Source: Coleofasciculus sp. S288
GTDB taxonomy: Bacteria; Cyanobacteriota; Cyanobacteriia; Cyanobacteriales; Coleofasciculaceae
Reading direction: 5' to 3'
DNA length: 11,425 nt
NCBI GenBank assembly: GCA_020216575.1
Contig: JAIUYC010000032.1
Location: forward strand, 1-11,425
Shown here piece after piece: positions 1-5,956 of the stretch. Positions within the stretch are counted from its first letter, which is position 1; every line of letters begins with the position of its first letter. Below the pieces are notes generated by a model. It searched no databases and had not been told where the DNA came from. It was given only the letters and a program-made list of their open reading frames with translations. A program made the position numbers and the translations under genes.

Positions 1-26
1 TTCGACTCACTTCGGCAGGCTCAGTG
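1..26. repeat. Fragment of an interspersed repeat with the core TTCGGCAGGCTCA
   Basis: The core at 11-23 (TTCGGCAGGCTCA) is the reverse complement, with one mismatch, of TGAGCCTGTCGAA at 4355-4367. The same kind of core is common between genes in many bacteria. The element may continue to the left of the window. Function unknown; called only from the two matching copies seen here. Confidence 0.45.
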
Positions 27-74
27 TCCAGCTCAGCAGCCATCTTTGATGGGAGCCGTTACTACTCAGGGATT

Positions 75-90
75 AACTGATAACTGATAA
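75..90. repeat. Short heptamer tandem repeat (AACTGAT x2)
   Basis: Two exact copies of the heptamer AACTGAT lie head to tail at 75-81 and 82-88, followed by AA, about 35 bp before the first gene. Heptameric short tandem repeats are known in cyanobacterial intergenic DNA. Two copies are too few to be certain, and no function is claimed. Confidence 0.35.
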
Positions 91-122
91 ATTGGCAACC
101 TGAAAGCCGTTTGACAAGAGAA

Positions 123-1193
123 ATGAAAATTAACTGGAAACTTTCTGCAATTCTTGCTTTTGCGATCGCGCTCTCACCTGCTCCTGTCCTTGCTAATGCA
201 GGAACACCATTGATGTGGACTGGAGTTGGGCATCTTTTTCTTGGCAATGCGGTTATTGGTATTGTAGAAGGAATCCTACTTTCAAATTTCTTTCACACCC
301 CACGAACAAAATCAGTTAATCTACTTGTTGTCGCCAACTACGCCTCCGCTTGGGTGGGGATGTTTTTGATACTCAATCGGCTATCCCATATTCCGAGCGT
401 TACTATTGAAAATCTCCATATCTGGCTCTGGCTCTTTGTCGCCCTTGCTTTTATACTCACATTACTCATCGAGTATCCATTCTTTTGGTTTCTACTTCGG
501 GAACAGCAAAAAGCAGTCCAAAAAGCTCTCAAAGCTACAATCATTATTCATGGTATCAGTTACCTCCTGTTATTTGGTTGGTATGGGCTGAACAGCCAGA
601 TTACTATGTTGACCCAGCTTGATGTTGTGTCAGCCGAACAGCTACAACCGAGTGAGGAATATGTGCTATATTTCATGACCTATGATGGGAAGCAAGTCGT
701 TCGATCAGACCTTGACGGCAAGAGTCAAGAGAGTATAAAAGATGTGATTGCTACCGATAGGAATGGCAGACTCTGTGTACGCAAAAATGAAAAAGGGACG
801 TTTGATCTCCTTGTGAATTCCAAGGTCATCCTTTCCGATTTTGCATCTCTTGCCCCGACACCCGAACCGCGCGAATGGTACAATTGTGCCCCCAATCCTT
901 TTGGCGTCGTCCCTAAACTAACTGAGAATACGAATTGGGAATATCGAACCGAGGTTTGGGCGGCGGGAGGGATTATGGGTTATAACAAGCAAGAAAATTT
1001 AAGCTTCGGATTCGCCCTTGAGACACCATTGGCATTTTGGAGTGTGAAGAATGCGACTCACCTCGCAGGAGATTTTGTTGTATTTCAGCTTGGTGACGAT
1101 CAGGTTTGTATTCTACAGCCTCAAGAAAAAAGAATAGCGTTAATTGCACGGGGAAGAGAGCCAGTTGTTGTAAGATCTAAACTATCAAACTAA
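123..1193 (+). CDS. Multi-pass membrane protein of unknown function with a soluble C-terminal half
   Basis: I do not recognise a named family. The 356-aa product begins with a hydrophobic segment (about residues 5-24, ending ALSPAPVLANAG) that could be a cleavable signal peptide with an AxA-type site. Further hydrophobic stretches lie at about 29-53, 62-83, 100-125 and 138-158. Residues from about 165 to the end are polar and probably beta-rich, with several Cys residues in the last 150. This suggests an N-terminal membrane bundle carrying an extramembrane sensor or binding domain. The ATG at 123 was chosen over the in-frame TTG at 111 because the Lys/Asn-plus-hydrophobic start then fits a signal sequence; neither has a strong Shine-Dalgarno. 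A HIP1 site lies at 162-169, inside the coding sequence. The next gene follows on the same strand after 75 bp. Confidence 0.75.
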   Translation: MKINWKLSAILAFAIALSPAPVLANAGTPLMWTGVGHLFLGNAVIGIVEGILLSNFFHTPRTKSVNLLVVANYASAWVGMFLILNRLSHIPSVTIENLHIWLWLFVALAFILTLLIEYPFFWFLLREQQKAVQKALKATIIIHGISYLLLFGWYGLNSQITMLTQLDVVSAEQLQPSEEYVLYFMTYDGKQVVRSDLDGKSQESIKDVIATDRNGRLCVRKNEKGTFDLLVNSKVILSDFASLAPTPEPREWYNCAPNPFGVVPKLTENTNWEYRTEVWAAGGIMGYNKQENLSFGFALETPLAFWSVKNATHLAGDFVVFQLGDDQVCILQPQEKRIALIARGREPVVVRSKLSN

Positions 1194-1268
1194 GTGATAA
1201 ACCAAACTCTAATCGATACTAAAGTTTTGCTCATTATCTCTTTCACTACAAGTATTTTCTATAAAGTT

Positions 1269-1673
1269 ATGAAAACACACCATACTTTATTTGTTTGCAC
1301 GACTTGTGCCAGCATTTGGGAAGAGGGAAAGCGCATCGGTGAGAGTGGGGGTCAAAAACTCCTCAAACAGCTTCAGCACCTCGGACAAGATTGGGACTTA
1401 CAAAATGAATTTAAAATTCAGGCGGTTGAATGCATGAGTGCTTGCAGCCATTCCTGCGTTATTGCCTTTGTTGCTTCTGGAAAATCAACGTATTTGTTTG
1501 GCGATTTACCCGTTGATGGCAGTGCCTCTGCCGTCCTGAAATGTGCCAGTCAATACTATGCTAAACCTGATGGTTTACTGCCTTGGTCAGAGCGACCCGA
1601 ACCGTTGAAAAAGGGCATTCTGGCAAGGATTCCGCCCATCAGTAAGTGGGACGAAGTAAACGTACTGGATTAA
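1269..1673 (+). CDS. DUF1636-type small Cys-rich predicted metal-binding protein
   Basis: The 134-aa product has the pattern of the DUF1636 (COG5469) proteins. Near the start is a CxxC pair (C10, C13, in FVCTTC). A second Cys cluster, C55-x3-C59-x3-C63 (ECMSACSHSC), is followed by VIAFVASGKSTYLFGDL. This layout resembles thioredoxin-fold [2Fe-2S] ferredoxins, so binding of Fe-S or another metal is likely, but the reaction is unknown. In other bacteria members have been seen near cobalt and cobalamin genes; none are visible here. The frame is open upstream to a GTG at 1194, directly after the previous stop. I place the start at the ATG at 1269 because the conserved region begins there and the upstream 25 codons look non-conserved; no strong ribosome site is visible. 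It converges with the methyltransferase gene, with a 48-bp gap holding a HIP1 site (1680-1687). Confidence 0.85.
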   Translation: MKTHHTLFVCTTCASIWEEGKRIGESGGQKLLKQLQHLGQDWDLQNEFKIQAVECMSACSHSCVIAFVASGKSTYLFGDLPVDGSASAVLKCASQYYAKPDGLLPWSERPEPLKKGILARIPPISKWDEVNVLD

Positions 1674-1721
1674 ACACAGGCGATCGCAAGACGTTTACCA
1701 ATCAACCATATTGACATCAAA

Positions 1722-2501
1722 CTAAAGTTGCCGGGAGTTCATTTTCTCAAACACCATCAAGTGCTGTTGGGGTAAAACGTGTTTGGTTTCGAGCCACTGC
1801 AATCCTACTGCTTTCATTTCTTTACGGACTTGTCGCTGGTTCATCTTGTGGAGCGCTTTAATGGGAATAAGAGGATTTTCGCGTCGGTACTCCACAAGAA
1901 CTACGCGCCCACCCGGTTTAAGCGATCGCACAATTCCTTCCATCATTTCTCTGGGATACTCAAACTCGTGGTAAGCATCCACCATGAGCGCTAAGTCAAC
2001 CGTCTCATCTAGCAGATTGGGTGCGGTGACGCTTCCTAAAATTGTCTCAACATTGGTAACATTGTTTTCCTGTTTGAGAAACTCAATAATGTCGAGCATC
2101 TCTGGCTGAATATCCACTGCCAGCACCCGCCCCTGTGACACCAATCGACTGATGCGAAAGCTAAAATAGCCAGTACCCGCACCGATGTCCGCTACAACAT
2201 CGGTTGGTTTTAGGTCAAGGGCGTCTACGACTTGCTGGGGTTGCTCCGTTGTCTCTCTGCTTAGTCGCTCTAGCCAAAGGGCTTCTGTATGCCCCATTAC
2301 CTTAGCAATTTCTCGACCCATGTAGAATTTGCCAATGCCGTCTGCACTGTGAACAACCCGCTCCTGGTACACAGAACCAGTTTCAGCCGCAGCACTGAGG
2401 AATTGGATTCTCCAGCCGCTCAGCATCAGTCCGAGAAGTATTACAAGGATAATGACGATTACACGCCACGGAAGAGATAGATTTTTTTCTTTTGCGCCCA
2501 T
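1722..2501 (-). CDS. Membrane-anchored class I SAM-dependent methyltransferase
   Basis: The 259-aa product has one N-terminal hydrophobic segment (about residues 12-29) after a short Lys-containing tail, so it is probably anchored in a membrane. A complete class I methyltransferase domain follows. Motif I is VADIGAGTGYF at 103-113, and the acidic residue that would contact the SAM ribose is D130 in VLAVDIQPEM. The DLALMVDAYHEF segment (about 168-179) fits motif II, and LKPGGRVVLVEY fits motif III. The C-terminal part (QVRKEMKAVGLQWLE) is typical of the fold. The substrate cannot be told from sequence. The start is well supported: reading on the minus strand, GGAG lies 5 nt before the ATG. It is divergent from the TonB-like gene, with 109 bp between them, which must hold both promoters; I see no convincing -35/-10 pair there. 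Confidence 0.88.
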   Translation of the reverse strand: MGAKEKNLSLPWRVIVIILVILLGLMLSGWRIQFLSAAAETGSVYQERVVHSADGIGKFYMGREIAKVMGHTEALWLERLSRETTEQPQQVVDALDLKPTDVVADIGAGTGYFSFRISRLVSQGRVLAVDIQPEMLDIIEFLKQENNVTNVETILGSVTAPNLLDETVDLALMVDAYHEFEYPREMMEGIVRSLKPGGRVVLVEYRRENPLIPIKALHKMNQRQVRKEMKAVGLQWLETKHVLPQQHLMVFEKMNSRQL

Positions 2502-2610
2502 GGTTGCTCCACTTTCTTGGTGTAAGGATAAACATCTATTCTTCTACCAGAGTTACACTGAAAAGCGACATGCTCCGCTATACCAGAATAGTTCTAGTAG
2601 TTCATGAAGA

Positions 2611-3735
2611 ATGGCATCACAAACACTGAGACTCAGAAATTTCATTCTGATGCCCGATGAGTGCGATCGCGAATTAAAAACACAAAGAACTGCATCCCAA
2701 CCTCTCTCGCCAATAGTACACGCTCAAATGTCTGAGCCAAATCCCTCTCATCTACCCGAAGAAAACATGGCATCACCATCGTTAACCCAAACGACTGGCA
2801 CTCCAATATCCGAGCGGCATCACTCCGATCCACCAACATTATGGATGGGTGCGCTCCTGGGTTCTCTTGCTATCCATGTGGTTGCCTTGGGAGGGCTAGG
2901 CTTGTTGCTAATTGAAGGGTTTCCGAACTGGCGACTCGAGCGGACGCTGATTCCTGTAGAGGTGATGGCCGTAGCTCCCGAAGCCACGACTCAGCCTACT
3001 CTAACACCTAGTTCAACGGCTACGAGAATTCCAACACCACCAAACACTCCCAGCCGTGGGACATCAGCTCAAAGTTTTAATCGTCAAACCTCCTCAACCG
3101 CTACTCCCCCTTCAACCCCTGCCAACTCACAACCGACTAACACGCAAACGGGTGAACCGAGCCAATTTCAACAGGAATCACCCGTCACCAATCCTGCCCA
3201 AAACCAGCAGCCTCAAACACCAGCATCTCCAACAAATCCTGACTCAGCTCCCAATAACGGGACTCAACCTGGTGGCTCAGGCTCGTCTTCAAACCAAAAT
3301 CCTGTTCCTCCTGTAGAGCCACCAAGAGAACAACCCTCACCCATCGCTCCGCAAGGAAGTGGATTTGTGGTTACTTCAGGCCAGCCTACTCTGATTAGTA
3401 ACAAGAATGAAGTTCTCTACCCTGATCAAGGAGATAAACTAGCTACGCTGCTACAGGAGAGCACCCAATTATCTGGGGATGATTTGAAATCATTGGGGAT
3501 TGGTTTGGAGCAGGTTGTCCAGTTAAAGCTAATTGTTGTAATTGAGACGACTGGACGAGCAATCGTTTCCCCTAACTCTACGCAAGTGTTGCGCGGAAAT
3601 ATCAGTGCTGACAAGGCTGAGCAACTAGCAAGGACAAGCGTCGAGCGGTTGAGGTTTAACCCAACTGTGATGGCAGGACAATTCGTTGACAGGGACTATT
3701 CCCTCACACTTACGATTAATCCTACTGGGAGCTAA
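2611..3735 (+). CDS. TonB-like energy transducer protein with Pro/Thr/Asn-rich linker
   Basis: The 374-aa product has a polar N-terminal stretch and one transmembrane helix (about residues 80-103, ALLGSLAIHVVALGGLGLL). A long low-complexity linker rich in Pro, Thr, Ser, Asn and Gln runs from about 125 to 255. A compact C-terminal domain (about 285-374) ends with a TonB-C-like pattern: VQLKLIVVIETTGRAIV, then AEQLARTSVERLRFNPT and the final beta strand YSLTLTINP. TonB proteins carry the energy of the inner-membrane proton gradient to outer-membrane receptors; the linker would span the periplasm. No ExbB/ExbD or receptor gene is in view. The start is uncertain: the ATG at 2611 has no good ribosome site, and later in-frame ATGs (2650, 2728, 2767) would shorten the unusually long cytoplasmic tail. 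A HIP1 site (2663-2670) lies in that tail. Confidence 0.8.
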   Translation: MASQTLRLRNFILMPDECDRELKTQRTASQPLSPIVHAQMSEPNPSHLPEENMASPSLTQTTGTPISERHHSDPPTLWMGALLGSLAIHVVALGGLGLLLIEGFPNWRLERTLIPVEVMAVAPEATTQPTLTPSSTATRIPTPPNTPSRGTSAQSFNRQTSSTATPPSTPANSQPTNTQTGEPSQFQQESPVTNPAQNQQPQTPASPTNPDSAPNNGTQPGGSGSSSNQNPVPPVEPPREQPSPIAPQGSGFVVTSGQPTLISNKNEVLYPDQGDKLATLLQESTQLSGDDLKSLGIGLEQVVQLKLIVVIETTGRAIVSPNSTQVLRGNISADKAEQLARTSVERLRFNPTVMAGQFVDRDYSLTLTINPTGS

Positions 3736-3739
3736 AGGA

Positions 3740-3798
3740 GGTTAGCTTTACTTCAATACTGAATAATTGTGCTAACCTTGAATAGTTGTGCTAACCTG
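3740..3798. repeat. 19-bp tandem duplication and hairpin between tonB-like gene and tRNA
   Basis: Two adjacent 19-bp copies at 3761-3779 and 3780-3798 (GAATAATTGTGCTAACCTT and GAATAGTTGTGCTAACCTG) differ at two positions. GGTTAGC at 3740-3746 is the exact complement of GCTAACC at 3771-3777, so a 7-bp stem with a 24-nt loop can form just after the TonB-like stop codon. There is no T-run, so it is a poor classical terminator. Confidence 0.5.
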
Positions 3799-3826
3799 AT
3801 TGACGAGGAATAGCGCTCCAGAAAGT

Positions 3827-3897
3827 GCGGGCATAGTTTAGTGGTAAAACCTTAGCCTTCCAAGCTAATGATGCGAGTTCGATTCTCGCTGCCCGCT
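3827..3897 (+). tRNA. trnG-UCC: tRNA-Gly (anticodon UCC)
   Basis: All cloverleaf arms can be drawn by hand. The 7-bp acceptor pairs GCGGGCA (3827-3833) with TGCCCGC (3890-3896), followed by the discriminator T usual for tRNA-Gly. The D stem is GTTT/AAAC. The anticodon stem TTAGC/GCTAA encloses the loop CTTCCAA, giving anticodon TCC, which reads GGA and probably GGG. The T stem is GCGAG/CTCGC with loop TTCGATT. Total length is 71 nt. The 3' CCA is not encoded (TAG follows), as is usual in cyanobacteria. Confidence 0.97.
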
Positions 3898-3967
3898 TAG
3901 AGAAAACCCAATACAATCAAGGCTTCTAGCTACGGCTCTCCCGTACTCTTGGTGATAACGTAAGCTT

Positions 3968-4058
3968 AGGACTTACGCATAGACGCCACCTATTGTAGGG
4001 GCGAATGGCAAGAGAGCCCCTACGCATGCTAGTTGAACGGGTATTTTGCGTAAGTCCT
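3968..4058. mobile_element. MITE-like element, 91 bp, perfect 12-bp terminal inverted repeats
   Basis: AGGACTTACGCA at 3968-3979 is exactly complementary to TGCGTAAGTCCT at 4047-4058. The match extends outward with one mismatch (CTTAGG against CTCAGG). Inside, GTAGGGGC (3995-4002) and GCCCCTAC (4016-4023) form a second hairpin. Ends of the GGACTTACGCA type are frequent in cyanobacterial genomes at small non-coding elements and at some insertion sequences. The element is too small to encode a transposase, so it would need one in trans. I see no clear target-site duplication. Confidence 0.7.
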
Positions 4059-4064
4059 GAGGAG

Positions 4065-4245
4065 TTGTAGGGGCGGGTTTCACCGAGATATCTGCTGCCC
4101 ATGACTCAATCCGATAAACCCGCCCTAATCCCTTTAAGCCACCAACCTTGGGTGATAGCGAAGGGGCGCTTTTAGCGCACGGACGGGTTTTGTACAGAGA
4201 TTATTGGTTGGTTCACAGATTTAATCGCTAAACCCGCCCCTACAA
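4065..4245. mobile_element. Second inverted-repeat element, 181 bp, perfect 16-bp ends
   Basis: TTGTAGGGGCGGGTTT at 4065-4080 is exactly complementary to AAACCCGCCCCTACAA at 4230-4245. A shorter internal copy, AAACCCGCCC at 4116-4125, can also pair with the left end, and ACGGGTTTT occurs again near 4193-4201. A GCGC-TTTTA-GCGC mini-hairpin lies near 4167-4179. The TAGGGGCGGGTTT motif is widely dispersed in cyanobacterial intergenic DNA. The element begins only 6 bp after the neighbouring MITE. It is non-coding. Confidence 0.65.
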
Positions 4246-4250
4246 GGACA

Positions 4251-4284
4251 TTTTTTTATAGCAGTCGCCAAGGCGATTAGGACA
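4251..4284. repeat. Short hairpin repeat TCGCC-AA-GGCGA
   Basis: After a run of seven T (4251-4257), TCGCC (4265-4269) and GGCGA (4272-4276) form a small palindrome within ATAGCAGTCGCCAAGGCGAT. It resembles short sequences dispersed in cyanobacterial genomes next to insertion sequences. That link is from memory and weak. Confidence 0.35.
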
Positions 4285-4354
4285 CAGCCAAATCCTGAAA
4301 CCTTGACCCGTCAATATGCATCCCTTCTGCATAAAAGCCCTGGAGCCCGATTGG

Positions 4355-4367
4355 TGAGCCTGTCGAA
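4355..4367. repeat. Second copy of the TGAGCCTGTCGAA interspersed repeat
   Basis: TGAGCCTGTCGAA here matches the reverse complement of 11-23 at 12 of 13 positions. The similarity is to a short palindrome-rich intergenic repeat common in bacteria. Confidence 0.45.
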
Positions 4368-4435
4368 CCACTGCCTTTTGCTATATTTGGAAATCCCTAA
4401 AGCTTTGTGCGGAATCGATAAAACAGTGGCGGTAG

Positions 4436-4512
4436 AAAGGAGGAACGAGTTGTTTTCTAGGGAAACTGATCAAAATGGATTTGGGGAAGTTTTACCAGGC
4501 GTGCAGCCCTAG
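4436..4512 (+). promoter_or_regulatory. Strong Shine-Dalgarno with possible 20-codon leader peptide overlapping the ATPase start
   Basis: AAAGGAGG at 4436-4443 is a near-perfect Shine-Dalgarno, but it is 31 nt from the ATPase ATG (4475), too far to serve it directly. It is ideally placed (6 nt) before a TTG at 4450. That TTG opens a 20-codon frame ending at TAG 4510-4512 and overlapping the first codons of the ATPase in another frame. The ATPase ATG has only a weak GGGA at 4460-4463, 11 nt upstream. Translation of the leader could open or couple the ATPase start. The alternative is that the Shine-Dalgarno is fortuitous. Confidence 0.3.
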
Positions 4513-5770
4513 CCCTCTGGTTGTCGGGAATGCCCAGGATCGGAAGTATTATATTGATTTCTCCTCAGTGCGTGGGGGCAATATTATTCGGGAGTTGGGG
4601 CGAACGATTACCCTGCTTTCACCGGATACACCAACGTGTCAGTTGTTTACGGGACATATCGGCTGTGGCAAGTCTACGGAATTGCAGCGACTGAAGGCAG
4701 AGTTAGAGAAGCAGGGCTTTCATTTGGTGTATTTCGAGTCCAGCCAAGTGTTGGAAATGGCGGATGTCGATGTTACTGATATTATGTTGGCGATCGCAAG
4801 GTCAGTGACGGAAAGCCTGGAAGCGATTCAAATCAAGCTTAGACCTGGATACTTTGCCAATTTGTTTACTGACGTGGCAGAGTTTTTGCAGACACCCATC
4901 GAGTTTTCGGAAGCCAAGTTCTCCCTTCCTGGCGGGATTGCCGAGATTACTGCCAGGGCTAAGGATAGCCCTAGGCTTCGCGCTCAGTTGAGGCAATATC
5001 TAGAGCCTCGCACGAATGGAATTTTGGAAGCCATTAACAAAGAGATATTTGCGCCTGCGAGAGACAAACTCAAGCAACAAGGCAAAAAAGGGCTGGTGGT
5101 GATTATCGATAATCTTGACCGACTGGATAATGCGGTGAAACCAACGGGGCATCTTCAGCCAGAATATCTGTTTGTGGAACGGGGCGAACAGTTGAATCAG
5201 TTGAATTGCCATGTGGTCTATACGATTCCCTTGGTATTGATTTTTTCAAATGCTTTAGGACGACTCACCAATCGCTTTGGTAAAGCCCCCAAAGTTTTGC
5301 CGATGGTGCCAGTGCGAGTGCGTGGGGGAGGTGAGTGTCAACAGGGGATAGCGTTACTGCAACAAATGGTACTGGCGAGAGCGTTTCCTGATGTTAATCC
5401 GGTGCAGCGTGTTGATTTAATTCCAGAGGTATTTGATAGTCCTGAGACGTTAGAGCGATTATGCCGTGTGAGTGGCGGTCATGCGCGGCAATTGCTGACG
5501 CTGTTGTTAACTTGTATTGAGAGAGACGACCCACCTCTGTCGCGGGATTGTGTTGAGGAAGTGATTCGATACCGTCGCAATGAGTTAACCTTGGCAATTA
5601 CCGAGGATGAGTGGGAATGGCTGCGGGAGGTGGCGCGACAGAAAAGCTTAAGAGGAGAGGAAAAATACCAAACGCTGGTGCGAGATATGTTTGTATTTGA
5701 ATATCGAGACTCGGAGGGGTCTTGGTTTGATATCAATCCGATTTTGGCAGAAGCGACAGAGTTCGGGTAA
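4475..5770 (+). CDS. P-loop AAA-type ATPase, probable partner of the downstream STAND protein
   Basis: The 431-aa product begins with a conserved-looking leader (MDLGKFYQAC, then YYIDFSSVRGG at about 25-35). A P-loop ATPase core follows. Walker A is GHIGCGKST at 60-68 with K66. Walker B is VVIIDNLDRL with D212 and D215. A long alpha-rich region comes next, and SGGHARQLLTLLLTCI (about 335-350) could be the sensor-2/lid part. The last 80 residues (TEDEWEWLREVARQ ... WFDINPIL) look like a winged-helix domain. The overall form resembles Orc/Cdc6-, KAP- or STAND-like ATPases, but I cannot name the subfamily. No nuclease or membrane segment is visible. I recall similar proteins beside large TPR/WD40 STAND proteins in cyanobacteria, which fits the gene downstream. 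The ATG at 4475 is the only standard start in frame after an upstream stop at 4433. The real ATP substrate use and partner are inferred. Confidence 0.85.
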   Translation: MDLGKFYQACSPSPLVVGNAQDRKYYIDFSSVRGGNIIRELGRTITLLSPDTPTCQLFTGHIGCGKSTELQRLKAELEKQGFHLVYFESSQVLEMADVDVTDIMLAIARSVTESLEAIQIKLRPGYFANLFTDVAEFLQTPIEFSEAKFSLPGGIAEITARAKDSPRLRAQLRQYLEPRTNGILEAINKEIFAPARDKLKQQGKKGLVVIIDNLDRLDNAVKPTGHLQPEYLFVERGEQLNQLNCHVVYTIPLVLIFSNALGRLTNRFGKAPKVLPMVPVRVRGGGECQQGIALLQQMVLARAFPDVNPVQRVDLIPEVFDSPETLERLCRVSGGHARQLLTLLLTCIERDDPPLSRDCVEEVIRYRRNELTLAITEDEWEWLREVARQKSLRGEEKYQTLVRDMFVFEYRDSEGSWFDINPILAEATEFG

Positions 5771-5800
5771 TGAATCCTCCTTCGCCCTCAGAATAGAATT

Positions 5801-5892
5801 CTGGGGCTATACAAACAAAGCCTGCCTCCGCAGGCTATCCGATATTTTGACGATTTAGTCCGCGCAGGCGGACTTAGATTGTATAGCCTCAG
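5801..5892. repeat. Cloverleaf-like interspersed repeat (outer 14-bp stem, two inner hairpins)
   Basis: CTGGGGCTATACAA (5801-5814) pairs with TTGTATAGCCTCAG (5879-5892) at 13 of 14 positions. Inside are two perfect hairpins: AGCCTGC-CTCC-GCAGGCT (5819-5836) and AGTCCGC-GCAG-GCGGACT (5857-5874). Single-stranded it would fold as a three-way junction. Elements with the GCCTGCCTCCGCAGGC and CGCAGGCGGACTT hairpins inside a CTATACAA frame recur in cyanobacterial intergenic regions. It is non-coding; mobility in trans is inferred. It could also act as a terminator for the ATPase transcript. Confidence 0.65.
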
Positions 5893-5956
5893 GTTTTAGC
5901 CTGTGGGCATTATGTGAGAATAAATCAGCCCTGGTTTAACTCTATTACTCGACGCC

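Larger units (their letters stand above)
3898..4474. other. Gene-free repeat-rich intergenic region
   Basis: About 580 bp without a convincing protein gene. It holds two inverted-repeat elements (3968-4058 and 4065-4245), a short hairpin repeat (4251-4284), a copy of the TGAGCCTGTCGAA repeat (4355-4367) and the leader of the ATPase gene. The only longer open frame (from TTG 4303) runs through the dispersed repeats and lacks protein-like character. Confidence 0.7.

Noticed and set aside
1194..1268. Upstream extension of the DUF1636 protein from GTG 1194
   Set aside because: The 25 extra codons lie before the conserved FVCTTC start and have no family-like features. The GTG sits immediately after the previous stop with no separate ribosome site.
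2553..2584. Sigma-70 promoter TTACAC/TATACC for the TonB-like gene
   Set aside because: Spacing between the two boxes is 20 nt, beyond the usual 16-18, and both boxes are weak matches.
4303..4512. 69-codon open frame before the ATPase gene
   Set aside because: It starts at a TTG without a ribosome site, runs through dispersed repeats, overlaps the ATPase start and has no recognisable protein features. Only the 20-codon end has a possible regulatory role.
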